A DNA stretch of 64,000 bases from Streptomyces canus 299MFChir4.1. Its GTDB lineage: Bacteria > Actinomycetota > Actinomycetes > Streptomycetales > Streptomycetaceae. The first letter of the stretch is position 1; each line of letters begins with the position of its first letter. The notes below the pieces were generated by a model, which was not told the origin of the DNA, searched no databases, and saw only the letters and a program-made list of their open reading frames with translations. Made by a program: the position numbers and the translations under genes. The stretch lies in the NCBI RefSeq assembly GCF_000383615.1, contig NZ_KB911588.1:248001-312000 (forward strand), written 5' to 3'. Of this stretch, positions 1 to 7,913 are shown one piece after another.

Positions 1-450
1 ACCCTGCGCGAGCTGGGCGTGCTGCGCGCGGTGCATGTCCGGGACGCGGACTCGGTCGAGGTCGAGCTGACCCCGACGTACACCGGCTGCCCGGCCATCG
101 AGGCGATGTCCCAGGACATAGAGCGGGTGCTGCGCGACCACGGCGTGCGGGAGGTCATGGTGCGCACGGTGCTCGCGCCCGCCTGGTCGACCGACGACAT
201 CACCGCCGAAGGGCGCCGCAAGCTGCGGGAGTTCGGCATAGCGCCACCCCGCGTGGCGGCGGCGGCCGGGCCGGTCGCGGTGGGACTGGGACCGACGCGG
301 ACACGGGACGCGCAGGCCGAAGCCATCCTCTGCCCGCACTGCGGCTCCGCCGACACCGAACTGCTCAGCCGGTTCTCCTCCACCGCGTGCAAGGCGCTGC
401 GGCGCTGCTTGGACTGCCGTGAACCGTTCGACCACTTCAAGGAGTTGTGA
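1..450 (+). CDS. paaD: Phenylacetyl-CoA 1,2-epoxidase subunit PaaD (5' truncated)
   Basis: The reading frame is open from base 1 and continues the family sequence upstream (TLRELGV before a GTG at 19), so the true start lies outside the window. PaaD is a small DUF59/MIP18-type protein of the aerobic phenylacetate pathway, thought to help assemble the iron centres of the PaaABCE epoxidase. The DUF59 half (TPTYTGCPA with a conserved Cys) comes first. A C-terminal zinc-ribbon-like part follows, with CPHCG and later a Cys pair spaced CLDC. The stop codon overlaps the start of paaE (TGATG), so the two are translationally coupled. Family and order make the call secure; only the N terminus is missing. 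Confidence 0.9.
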   Translation, partial: TLRELGVLRAVHVRDADSVEVELTPTYTGCPAIEAMSQDIERVLRDHGVREVMVRTVLAPAWSTDDITAEGRRKLREFGIAPPRVAAAAGPVAVGLGPTRTRDAQAEAILCPHCGSADTELLSRFSSTACKALRRCLDCREPFDHFKEL

Positions 451-1508
451 TGGCCCGCTTCCACCCGCTCCCGGTGGCCGCGGTCGACCGGCTCACCGAC
501 GACTCCGTGGCCCTGACCCTCACCGTGCCGCCCGAGCTGCGCGAGGAGTTCCGGTACGCCGCCGGCCAGCATCTCGCCCTGCGCCGCACGGCCGACGGCA
601 CGGAGATACGCCGGACCTACTCCATCTGCTCCCCGGCACCGGACGGCGAGGGACCACGCGAACTGCGGGTCGGCGTGCGGCTGGTGGAGGGCGGCGCCTT
701 CTCGACCTACGCGCTCAAGGAGATCAACGTCGGCGACGAGCTGGAGGTGATGACACCGGCGGGCCGGTTCACCCTCGACCCGGCGCCCGGTCTGTACGCG
801 GCGGTCGTCGGCGGCAGTGGCATCACCCCGGTGCTGTCGATCGTGGCGACGCTGCTGGCGCGCGAGCCCGAGGCCCGGTTCTGTCTGATCCGCAGCGACC
901 GCACTTCCGCGTCGACGATGTTCCTGGAGGAGGTCGCCGACCTGAAGGACCGCTACCCCGAGCGGTTCCAGCTGGTCACGGTGCTCTCCCGGGAGGAGCA
1001 GCAGGCAGGGTTGCCCTCCGGACGGCTCGACCGGCAGCGGCTGACCGGGCTGCTGCCGGCACTGCTGCCGGTGGACCGGGTGGCGGGCTGGTTCCTGTGC
1101 GGGCCGTTCGGACTGGTGCAGGGTGCGGAGCGGGCGTTGCGGGAACTCGGGGTCGCGCGTACCCGGATCCACGAGGAGATCTTCCATGTGGACGCGGGGG
1201 CTGCCCCGGCACAGACGGTTCCCGCGCCCGCGCACAGCACGGTGACCGCGCGGCTCGACGGACGCGGCGGCAGCTGGCCCGTCCAGGACGGTGAGTCGCT
1301 GCTGGAGACGGTGCTGCGCAACCGGTCCGACGCGCCCTACGCCTGCAAGGGCGGGGTGTGCGGGACCTGCCGGGCCTTCCTGGTCTCCGGCGAGGTCCGC
1401 ATGGACCGCAACTTCGCGCTGGAGCCGGAGGAGACGCAGGCGGGCTATGTGCTGGCGTGCCAGTCGCATCCGGTGACGGAGAAGGTGGAGCTGGACTTCG
1501 ACAGGTAG
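450..1508 (+). CDS. paaE: Phenylacetyl-CoA epoxidase reductase subunit PaaE
   Basis: A 352-residue flavin and iron-sulfur reductase that passes electrons from NAD(P)H to the PaaAC oxygenase. In order it shows a ferredoxin-reductase FAD domain (RTYSICS near residue 56), a nucleotide-binding domain (GGSGITPV near 130), and a C-terminal plant-type [2Fe-2S] ferredoxin domain. The cluster cysteines sit in YACKGGVCGTC near 299-307, with the last in LACQS near 337. I chose ATG at 450 because it overlaps the paaD stop as TGATG; a GTG one codon earlier is also possible. It is the last gene of the paa operon seen here, and the next gene has its own operator-like site. Confidence 0.93.
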   Translation: MARFHPLPVAAVDRLTDDSVALTLTVPPELREEFRYAAGQHLALRRTADGTEIRRTYSICSPAPDGEGPRELRVGVRLVEGGAFSTYALKEINVGDELEVMTPAGRFTLDPAPGLYAAVVGGSGITPVLSIVATLLAREPEARFCLIRSDRTSASTMFLEEVADLKDRYPERFQLVTVLSREEQQAGLPSGRLDRQRLTGLLPALLPVDRVAGWFLCGPFGLVQGAERALRELGVARTRIHEEIFHVDAGAAPAQTVPAPAHSTVTARLDGRGGSWPVQDGESLLETVLRNRSDAPYACKGGVCGTCRAFLVSGEVRMDRNFALEPEETQAGYVLACQSHPVTEKVELDFDR

Positions 1509-1533
1509 GCCGGGGAAGCCCGTTCCCTTCTTC

Positions 1534-1547
1534 TAGAACCTGTTCTA
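1534..1547. promoter_or_regulatory. KstR/TetR-type palindromic operator upstream of acyl-CoA dehydrogenase gene
   Basis: TAGAAC-CT-GTTCTA is a perfect 6-base inverted repeat with a 2-base spacer. It matches the TNNAACNNGTTNNA operator described for the TetR-family regulator KstR of steroid catabolism, and similar sites control fatty acid genes in actinobacteria. A TTGACG hexamer begins at 1550, so a bound repressor would overlap the promoter of the gene at 1608. No regulator gene lies next to it in the window. Confidence 0.6.
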
Positions 1548-1607
1548 TCTTGACGGACCGCCAGATCAGCTGACCCGATCTGCCGACCCGTCGGAAGGAC
1601 AGGGACC

Positions 1608-2756
1608 GTGGACTTCACCTTCAGCGAGGAGCAGCAGGCGGCGGCCGAGGCGGCGCGGGGGGTGTTCGCCGACGTGGTGCCGGACGCGGTGCCGTCCCCG
1701 GCGCTGACCGCGGGTGCCGTGGCCGACGAGTTCGACCGCGCGCTGTGGGCCAGGCTCGCCGACGCGGACCTGCTGAGCCTGCTGGTGGCGGAGGAGTACG
1801 GCGGGGCGGGTCTGGACGCCGTCGCGCTGTGCCTGGTGCTGCGTGAATCGGCGAAGGTGCTGGCGCGGGTGCCCCTGCTGGAGAACAGTGCGGCCATGGC
1901 GGCCGTACAGGCTTACGGCGGGCCGGAGTTGAGGGGGCAGCTGCTGGAGCGGGCCGGGCGCGGCGAGATCGTGCTGACCGTCGCCGCGAGCGGCCGCACC
2001 GGGCACGATCCCGCCGAACTCGCCGTCACCGCACGGCAGGAGGAGGGGGAGGGCGAGGGCGCCGACTGGATCCTGGACGGGGTGCAGACGGCGGTGCCGT
2101 GGGCGTACGACGCGGACTTCGTCGTCGTCCCGGCGCACACGACCGCGGGCCGGACCGTCCTCGCGCTGGTGCCCCGGGCCCATGACGGGCTCGCACTCGG
2201 CGAACAGTTCTCCACCAGCGGGGAGCGGCTGGGCGAGCTGCACCTTGAGTCGGTGAGGATCACCGCGCGGGACGTGATCGACGTCGAGGGCGCGTGGGAG
2301 TGGCTGCGGGATCTGCTGACCACGGGGACCTGTGCGCTGGCACTCGGGCTGGGCGAGCGGGTCCTGAGGATGAGCAGTGAATACACCAGCAAGCGGGAGC
2401 AGTTCGGGTTCCCGGTCGCCACCTTCCAGGCCGTCGCCGTGCAGGCCGCCGACCGTTACATCGACCTGCGCGCCATGGAGGTCACGCTGTGGCAGGCAGC
2501 GTGGCGGATCGCCTCGGGAGCGCGCGGAGCGCTGCCGGTCGCGGGGGATGTCTCCGTGGCGAAGATCTGGGCCTCCGAGGGGGTGCGGAGGGTGGTGCAG
2601 ACGGCACAACATCTGCACGGCGGGTTCGGCGCAGATGTCGACTACCCCCTGCACCGGTACCACGCCTGGGCCAAGCATCTGGAGCTGTCGCTCGGTCCGG
2701 CGGCGGCGCACGAGGAGGCGTTGGGGGATCTGCTGGCGGCACATCCCCTGGGCTGA
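1608..2756 (+). CDS. Acyl-CoA dehydrogenase family protein
   Basis: A 382-residue flavoprotein of the acyl-CoA dehydrogenase fold: N-terminal helical domain (FSEEQQAAAEAAR), middle beta domain, and C-terminal helical domain with SKREQFGFPV and HLHGGFGADVDYPLHRY. It would oxidise an acyl-CoA or steroid-CoA side chain with FAD. GTG at 1608 follows a GGAAGGAC ribosome site. The loop that normally carries the catalytic glutamate (YEGT-like, after the DYPLHRY motif) reads as HAWAKHLELSLG with no obvious equivalent. The protein may therefore be the non-catalytic partner of a heterotetrameric enzyme, or use a glutamate elsewhere. No partner gene is adjacent. Family certain, substrate unknown. Confidence 0.88.
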   Translation: MDFTFSEEQQAAAEAARGVFADVVPDAVPSPALTAGAVADEFDRALWARLADADLLSLLVAEEYGGAGLDAVALCLVLRESAKVLARVPLLENSAAMAAVQAYGGPELRGQLLERAGRGEIVLTVAASGRTGHDPAELAVTARQEEGEGEGADWILDGVQTAVPWAYDADFVVVPAHTTAGRTVLALVPRAHDGLALGEQFSTSGERLGELHLESVRITARDVIDVEGAWEWLRDLLTTGTCALALGLGERVLRMSSEYTSKREQFGFPVATFQAVAVQAADRYIDLRAMEVTLWQAAWRIASGARGALPVAGDVSVAKIWASEGVRRVVQTAQHLHGGFGADVDYPLHRYHAWAKHLELSLGPAAAHEEALGDLLAAHPLG

Positions 2757-2870
2757 CACGCCCAACCCCCACACCAAGCGCCCGCCACCCACCGTCCGAC
2801 ACCGGGCCCCGGCACCCGGCACCCGGCACCAGATATTCCACCAGGTGCCCGCGATCAGAGCTGCCGACGG

Positions 2871-3218
2871 CTAGAGCACGAAGCCCGGTCGGCCGTCGTC
2901 GGTCACCACGGGGCGGCCGGCCTCGGCCCACAGCTGCATGCCGCCGTCCACGTTCGCGGCATCGATGCCCTGCTGGGCCAGGTACATCGTGACCTGGGCC
3001 GAGCGGCCGCCGGACCGGCAGATCACATGGACGCGGCCATCCTGCGGGGCGGCCTCGGTCAGCTCGCCGTAGCGGGCCACGAACTCACTGATGGGGATGT
3101 GGAGCGCCCCTTCGGCGTGACCCGCCTGCCACTCGTCGTCCTCACGGACGTCCAGCAGGAAATCGTCGTCCTTGAGGTCCGTGACCTGGACCGTGGGCAC
3201 ACCAGCACCGAAATTCAT
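2871..3218 (-). CDS. Rhodanese-like domain protein
   Basis: A 115-residue single-domain rhodanese (thiosulfate:cyanide sulfurtransferase fold). Visible landmarks are LLDVRED in the first half, HIPISEF, and the active loop VICRSGGRSA with the catalytic cysteine near residue 67. Such small cytoplasmic proteins carry a persulfide on that cysteine for sulfur transfer; the acceptor is not known here. ATG at 3218 is preferred over longer in-frame starts because the domain begins directly after it. It lies downstream of a J-domain gene on the same strand with 38 bases between them, so they may be co-transcribed. Confidence 0.88.
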   Translation of the reverse strand: MNFGAGVPTVQVTDLKDDDFLLDVREDDEWQAGHAEGALHIPISEFVARYGELTEAAPQDGRVHVICRSGGRSAQVTMYLAQQGIDAANVDGGMQLWAEAGRPVVTDDGRPGFVL

Positions 3219-3256
3219 GAGTCCGACGCTACCCGACGCCCCGGGGACGCGGCCGG

Positions 3257-4072
3257 TCACTCCTGTGCGAGCAGTTCCCCGAGCTCCGCCTCGCGCGTGG
3301 AGACGTCGGTCAGGAGCTTCTCGGCGATCTCCTCCAGGAGGCGGTCCGGGTCGTCCGGTGCCATTCGGAGCATCGAGCCGATCGCGCTCTCCTCCAGCTC
3401 CCGCGCGACCAGCGACAGCAGTTCCTTGCGCCGGGCAAGCCATTCGAGGCGGGCGTAGAGCTCCTCGCTGGGAGTGGGGCCCTGCTCCGGAGGCTTGGGA
3501 CCGGCGGCCCACTCCTCGGCCAGTTCCCGCAGGAGAGGCTCGTCGCCACGGGAGTAGGCCGCGTTGACCCGGGTGATGAACTCCTCGCGACGCGCCCGCT
3601 CGGAGTCGTCCTGAGCGAGGTCCGGGTGCGCCTTGCGGGCGAGCTCGCGGTAGAGCTTGCGGGCCTCGTCGCTGGGGCGCACCCGCTGCGGGGGCCGGAC
3701 CGGCTGCTCGGTGAGCATCGCGGCGGCCTCGGGGAACAAACCCTCCCCGTCCATCCAGCCGTGGAACAGTTCCTCGACGCCGGGCATCGGCATCACCCGG
3801 GCGCGGGCCTCCTGCGCCTGGCGCAGATCCTCGGGGTCGCCGCTGCGGGCGGCCCGGATCTCCGCGATCTGCGCGTCCAGCTCGTCGAGGCGGGTGTACA
3901 TCGGGCCGAGCTTCTGGTGGTGCAGGCGGGAGAAGTTCTCCACCTCGATGCGGAAGGTCTCCACCGCGATCTCGTACTCGATGAGCGCCTGCTCGGCGGC
4001 CCGCACGGCCCGCTCCAACCGCTCCGTACCTGCGGCGGCTGTGCCGTGGGGGTCAGCTTCCGGGGACGTCAT
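3257..4072 (-). CDS. J-domain-containing protein (DnaJ-like)
   Basis: A 271-residue protein. Residues 15-110 are charged and helical, probably coiled coil (AEQALIEYEIAVETF, LDELDAQIAEIR). A J-domain-like segment follows with the hallmark HPD tripeptide inside ELARKAHPDLA near residue 150. The C-terminal third is helical and acidic. The J motif suggests stimulation of an Hsp70 ATPase, but there is no Gly/Phe region or zinc-finger domain, so it is not a full DnaJ. ATG at 4072 begins the conserved part; the frame is open far upstream but that part is antisense to the DUF2252 gene. Function beyond the J domain is unknown. Confidence 0.78.
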   Translation of the reverse strand: MTSPEADPHGTAAAGTERLERAVRAAEQALIEYEIAVETFRIEVENFSRLHHQKLGPMYTRLDELDAQIAEIRAARSGDPEDLRQAQEARARVMPMPGVEELFHGWMDGEGLFPEAAAMLTEQPVRPPQRVRPSDEARKLYRELARKAHPDLAQDDSERARREEFITRVNAAYSRGDEPLLRELAEEWAAGPKPPEQGPTPSEELYARLEWLARRKELLSLVARELEESAIGSMLRMAPDDPDRLLEEIAEKLLTDVSTREAELGELLAQE

Positions 4073-4143
4073 CCGAACAGCGTAACCGTGTCGACCGGAG
4101 CCGGACGCCAACCGGGGTGACGGCCGGGGTGCCGGGCTGCTCC

Positions 4144-5634
4144 TCACACCCCCGTCTCCGCCGCGACCCTCCCCGCCCGGATCCCCGCCGTCAGTTCCGC
4201 GTGGTCCGCCTCCGTGCGGTCGGCGTAGGTCACTGCGAAGGTGGCGACGGCCTCGTCGAGCTCCTCGTTCTTGCCGCAGTAACCGGAGACCAGGCGCGGG
4301 TCGACGCTGTGCGAGTGGGCGCGGGCCAGGAGGGCGCCGGTCATGCGGCCGTAGTCGTCGATCTGGTCGGCGGACAGGGCGGCCGGGTCGACGCTGCCCT
4401 TGCGGTTGCGGAACTGGCGCACCTGGAAGGGACGGCCCTCGACGGTCGTCCAGCCCAGCAGGATGTCGCTGACGACCTGCATCCGCTTCTGGCCGAGGAC
4501 CACCCGGCGGCCCTCGTGGTCGACCGGCGGCACGTCGAAGCCCGCGGTGACCAGGTGCGGCAGCAGGGCCGAGGGCCGCGCCTCCTTGACCTGGAGGACC
4601 AGCGGTTCGCCGCGGTGGTCCAGCAGCAGGACGACGTAGGAGCGGGTGCCCACGCTTCCCGTGCCGACGACGCGGAAGGCCACGTCGTGCACCGCGTGGC
4701 GAGCCAGCAGCGGGAGGCGGTCCTCGGAGAGCGTGGCCAGGTAGTGCTCCAGGGACGCGGCCACCGCCGCGGCCTCCTCGTCCGGCACCCGGCGCAGCAC
4801 CGGCGGAGCGTCCACGAAGCGCCGGCCACCGTCCTCCGTGAGCTCCGTCGCCTTCGCCGCGAAGCGCCCGCTGGTGTTGGCCCGCGCCTTCTCCGAAACC
4901 CGCTCCAACGTGCCGACCAGGTCGTGGGCGTCGGTGTGGGAGACGAGTTCCTCGTCCGCGATCGCGTTCCACGCGTCCAGCACCGGGAGCTTGGCGAGCA
5001 GCCGCATGGTGCGCCGGTACGCGCCCACCGCCCCGTGCGCCGCCGCACGGCAGGTGTCCTCGTCGGCGCCGGTCTCCCGGCCCGCGAGGACCAGGGAGGC
5101 GGCGAGCCGCTTGAGGTCCCACTCCCAGGGGCCGTACACCGTCTCGTCGAAGTCGTTCAGGTCGATGACCAGGTCGCCGCGGGCGTCGCCGTACAGGCCG
5201 AAGTTCGCCGCGTGCGCGTCGCCGCAGATCTGGGCGCTGATCCTGGTCATCGGGGTGCGGGCGAGGTCGTAGGCCATGAGGCCGGCCGAGCCGCGCAGGA
5301 AGGCGAACGGCGTGGCCGCCATCCGGCCGACCCGCAGGGGAGTGAGCTCGGGCAGACGGCCCCGGCTCGACTCCTCGACCGCGTCCACCGCGCCGGGGCG
5401 GGAGATGTCGAGGTCCAGCGCCGCATGGGCACTGCGCGGGACGCTCTCCCGCAGGGCCTTGCCCTCCTTCTTGGGCGAGCCCTCGACGGGCCACTGGGCG
5501 AAGCCGCGCACCCGGGGCCGCCGCCGGGCCGAGCCCGGGGCCGCATCGGTCGACTCCGAGGCCGGCACCTCCCGCGCCCCGGCCTCCTCACCGGCCCGCG
5601 CCCCGGCCTTCGCCTCCACACCGGCATCGGCCAC
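4144..5634 (-). CDS. DUF2252 domain-containing protein
   Basis: A 496-residue member of the DUF2252 family (COG4320), common in actinobacteria and biochemically uncharacterised. Family landmarks include PFAFLRGSAGLMAYDLA, GDAHAANFGLYG and DFDETVYGPWEWDLKRL, reminiscent of the phosphotransferase/kinase-like fold. I chose GTG at 5634 because a strong GGGGGAGG ribosome site sits 8 bases upstream. The frame is open to a GTG at 5787 that would overlap the response regulator stop, but that extension crosses DnaA-box-like repeats and reads like non-coding sequence. An ATG at 5667 is a third option. Last gene before the J-domain gene on this strand. Confidence 0.82.
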   Translation of the reverse strand: MADAGVEAKAGARAGEEAGAREVPASESTDAAPGSARRRPRVRGFAQWPVEGSPKKEGKALRESVPRSAHAALDLDISRPGAVDAVEESSRGRLPELTPLRVGRMAATPFAFLRGSAGLMAYDLARTPMTRISAQICGDAHAANFGLYGDARGDLVIDLNDFDETVYGPWEWDLKRLAASLVLAGRETGADEDTCRAAAHGAVGAYRRTMRLLAKLPVLDAWNAIADEELVSHTDAHDLVGTLERVSEKARANTSGRFAAKATELTEDGGRRFVDAPPVLRRVPDEEAAAVAASLEHYLATLSEDRLPLLARHAVHDVAFRVVGTGSVGTRSYVVLLLDHRGEPLVLQVKEARPSALLPHLVTAGFDVPPVDHEGRRVVLGQKRMQVVSDILLGWTTVEGRPFQVRQFRNRKGSVDPAALSADQIDDYGRMTGALLARAHSHSVDPRLVSGYCGKNEELDEAVATFAVTYADRTEADHAELTAGIRAGRVAAETGV

Positions 5635-5713
5635 AGCGACCGCCTCCCCCGTGACTCGCAAGAACATCAACTCGTGCAGACCGTACAACCACCGGCCGAA
5701 ACGCGTCAGACCC

Positions 5714-5754
5714 TGTGGACAACTCCACAGCCGTGACTCCACAGCTGTGGAAAA
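5714..5754. promoter_or_regulatory. Small DnaA-box cluster with inverted repeats
   Basis: TGTGGACAA at 5714-5722 is an exact minus-strand TTGTCCACA, the Streptomyces DnaA box. TGTGGAAAA at 5746-5754 is one base off. Between them, CTCCACAG occurs twice. CTGTGGA-CAAC-TCCACAG (5713-5730) can form a hairpin, and CCACAGCTGTGG (5739-5750) is a perfect palindrome. The cluster lies about 41 kb from oriC, between the response regulator stop and the preferred start of the DUF2252 gene. Confidence 0.55.
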
Positions 5755-5783
5755 CCGCTGGGAGGCGACACGGCCCGCGTCCC

Positions 5784-6488
5784 TCACGCCCGCAAGTACG
5801 CCAACACAGCCAGCACCCGCCGATGGGACTCCTCCGCCGGCGGCAGGTCCAGCTTCGTCAGGATGCCGCCGATGTGCTTGCCGACCGCGGCCTCGGACAC
5901 CACCAGTTCCCGGGCGATCGCCCCGTTGGACTTGCCCTCGGCGATCAGGGCGAGGACCTCACGCTCGCGCGGGGTGAGCCGCTCCAGCGGATCACGGCGA
6001 CGGCGCAGCAACTGCCGTACGACTTCGGGGTCCACGACCGTCCCCCCGTCCGCGACCTCGCACAGGGCGTCGACGAACTGCTCGACCTGGCCGACCCGGT
6101 CCTTGAGCAGATAGCCGACACCCGTGCCGTCTCCGGAGTCGAGGAGCTCGGAGGCGTACGCCCGCTGCACGTACTGGCTGAGGACCAGCACCGGCAGGCC
6201 GGGGCGCCGCTCCCGCAGGCGGACCGCCGCGTGCAGCCCCTCGTCCTGGAAGCCTGGCGGCATACGGACGTCTGTCACGACGATGTCGGGGCTGTGCTCC
6301 TCGACCGCGACCAGCAGGGCCTCGGCGTCGCCGACCGCCGCGACGACCTCGTGGCCGCAGCGGCCGAGCAGACCGATCAGCCCCTCGCGCAGCAGCACGC
6401 TGTCCTCGGCGAGCACTATCCGGAGCGATCGCGTTTCGCCGTCACCCCGTGCGTCCCGCGCGCCTCGGCCGACCCGGTCACCTCGCAA
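5784..6488 (-). CDS. NarL/LuxR-family response regulator
   Basis: A 234-residue two-component regulator. The receiver domain shows acidic residues in LAEDS, the phospho-acceptor Asp in VVTDVRMPP, and the Lys of GYLLKDR. The C-terminal LuxR-type helix-turn-helix contains LTPREREVLALIAEGKSN and AVGKHIGGILTKL. The only plausible start is TTG at 6488, with GGAG a few bases upstream; this makes it overlap the end of the sensor kinase gene by 73 bases. Translational coupling to the kinase is therefore likely. The divergent ABC exporter is a reasonable target by position, but that is inference. Confidence 0.88.
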   Translation of the reverse strand: MRGDRVGRGARDARGDGETRSLRIVLAEDSVLLREGLIGLLGRCGHEVVAAVGDAEALLVAVEEHSPDIVVTDVRMPPGFQDEGLHAAVRLRERRPGLPVLVLSQYVQRAYASELLDSGDGTGVGYLLKDRVGQVEQFVDALCEVADGGTVVDPEVVRQLLRRRRDPLERLTPREREVLALIAEGKSNGAIARELVVSEAAVGKHIGGILTKLDLPPAEESHRRVLAVLAYLRA

Positions 6489-7750
6489 GGGAACTCCACA
6501 CGCAACATGGTCGGACCACCCGGCGGACTGGACAGGGAGAGTCTGCCATCCAGGACCGACACCCGGTCGGCGAATCCGGTCAGTCCGCTGCCCGCCGAGA
6601 CGTCCGCGCCGCCGCGGCCGTCGTCCCGCACCTCCAGCAGCAGCCGCCCACGCGAGTGGCCGCCACGCACCTCGGCCCGCCCCGCCCCGCTGTGCTTGGC
6701 GACGTTGGCCAGGGCCTCGCAGACCACGAAGTAGGCGGCCGCCTCCACCGCCTGGTCCAGCCGCCCCGGCACCGAAAGATCGACGTCGACCGGGACGACG
6801 GAACGGTCCGCGGCGTCGGCGACGGCGGCGCTCAGACCGTAGTCCGCGAGGACCTTGGGGTGGATGCCCTGGATGAGCTCGCGCAGCTCGGCCAGGGCCT
6901 TTCCCGCCTCGTCGTGGGCCTTGGCGAGCTGGTCGGCGAGCGGTCCGGACGGGGCGTCGAGACGGGCCAGGCCGAGGGCCATCGTCAGGGCCACCAGGCG
7001 CTGTTGGGCCCCGTCGTGCAGATCGCGTTCGATGCGCCTGCGCTCCGCCTCGAAGGCGTCCACCAACCGCAAGCGCGAACGGCTCAATTCGACCACTCTG
7101 GCGTCCAGCTCACCGTCACGTGAAGCGACCAGCAGCCGCGTGAGGCCGGCCCGGGCGCCCGCCACGACCCCCAGCACGTACAGGCCCACTGCCAGGAGCA
7201 GCAGCCCCAATACGGCCACCCCGAAGGCCGTCGGCCAGGTGGTGACCGTCCACTGCTTGAGCACCTTCGCCTCCCGGCCGTCCCCGACCGTGGCCATGAG
7301 CAGCGGGGTGGCGGCCATGGAGACCGGAAGGAGCAGAGCGACGGTGACCGCGAGGGCGTCGACCGGCCAGAGCAGCCCGGCGAACAGCAGGGTGTACCCG
7401 AACTCGCGCCAGGTCGCCTGTTCCCTCAGCCGCGTCGTCAGCCACGGCCACAGCCCCGTGGCGGCAGGCGCCCGGTGCGGATCAGGTACCGGGTCCGCGT
7501 CGACCAGGCACAGTCGCCGCCGTTCCACCCGCGCGACCACGACACCGGACAGCGCCAGCATGACGAGCAACGGCAGTCCCACGAGTACGGCGGTGAGCGC
7601 CCCGCCGACCACCACCAGCGTCACGATCCCCACCAGCGCGACCATGCCGGCCACCGCACCGCTCAGCAGATATCCGACCGAGCGCCAGGGCCACGCCGAC
7701 AGCAGGAAGCCCGGCCGGGACATGGCTTGCCACACATTCCGAGGATGCAT
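6416..7750 (-). CDS. Sensor histidine kinase (HisKA_3 type)
   Basis: A 444-residue membrane kinase paired with the regulator at 5784. The N-terminal half has about four to six hydrophobic segments (for example GAVAGMVALVGIVTLVVVGG), the sensor-domain layout common in Streptomyces. The dimerisation/phospho-acceptor motif ERDLHDGAQQRL supplies the reactive His. A HATPase domain follows with ALANVAKHSG and DDGRGG. I chose ATG at 7750 because GGTGAT lies just upstream; a GTG three codons earlier is possible. It diverges from the ABC transporter genes across a 163-base region, and such pairs often sense cell-envelope stress; the signal here is unknown. Confidence 0.88.
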   Translation of the reverse strand: MHPRNVWQAMSRPGFLLSAWPWRSVGYLLSGAVAGMVALVGIVTLVVVGGALTAVLVGLPLLVMLALSGVVVARVERRRLCLVDADPVPDPHRAPAATGLWPWLTTRLREQATWREFGYTLLFAGLLWPVDALAVTVALLLPVSMAATPLLMATVGDGREAKVLKQWTVTTWPTAFGVAVLGLLLLAVGLYVLGVVAGARAGLTRLLVASRDGELDARVVELSRSRLRLVDAFEAERRRIERDLHDGAQQRLVALTMALGLARLDAPSGPLADQLAKAHDEAGKALAELRELIQGIHPKVLADYGLSAAVADAADRSVVPVDVDLSVPGRLDQAVEAAAYFVVCEALANVAKHSGAGRAEVRGGHSRGRLLLEVRDDGRGGADVSAGSGLTGFADRVSVLDGRLSLSSPPGGPTMLRVEFPCEVTGSAEARGTHGVTAKRDRSG

Positions 7751-7913
7751 GCGGATCACCGTAGAAGCGCGGCGCGGGGCGGGGCCATTGGCCAGGACGG
7801 AGGAGCCGGGGTATGGCCGGCCCTACCCCAGGACTCGGTCCCGCCGCACTGCGCCCGAGCACCTCCGAACGGTTTCGTGGCGCCACCGAGAACACCGGAC
7901 GAGTGGGGGATCC

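Noticed and set aside
3257..5494. 745-codon minus-strand frame containing the J-domain protein
   Set aside because: Only the last 271 residues look like protein; the rest is an out-of-frame reading of the DUF2252 gene.
4117..5736. 539-codon plus-strand ORF
   Set aside because: Antisense to the DUF2252 gene, which has family motifs and proper codon bias.
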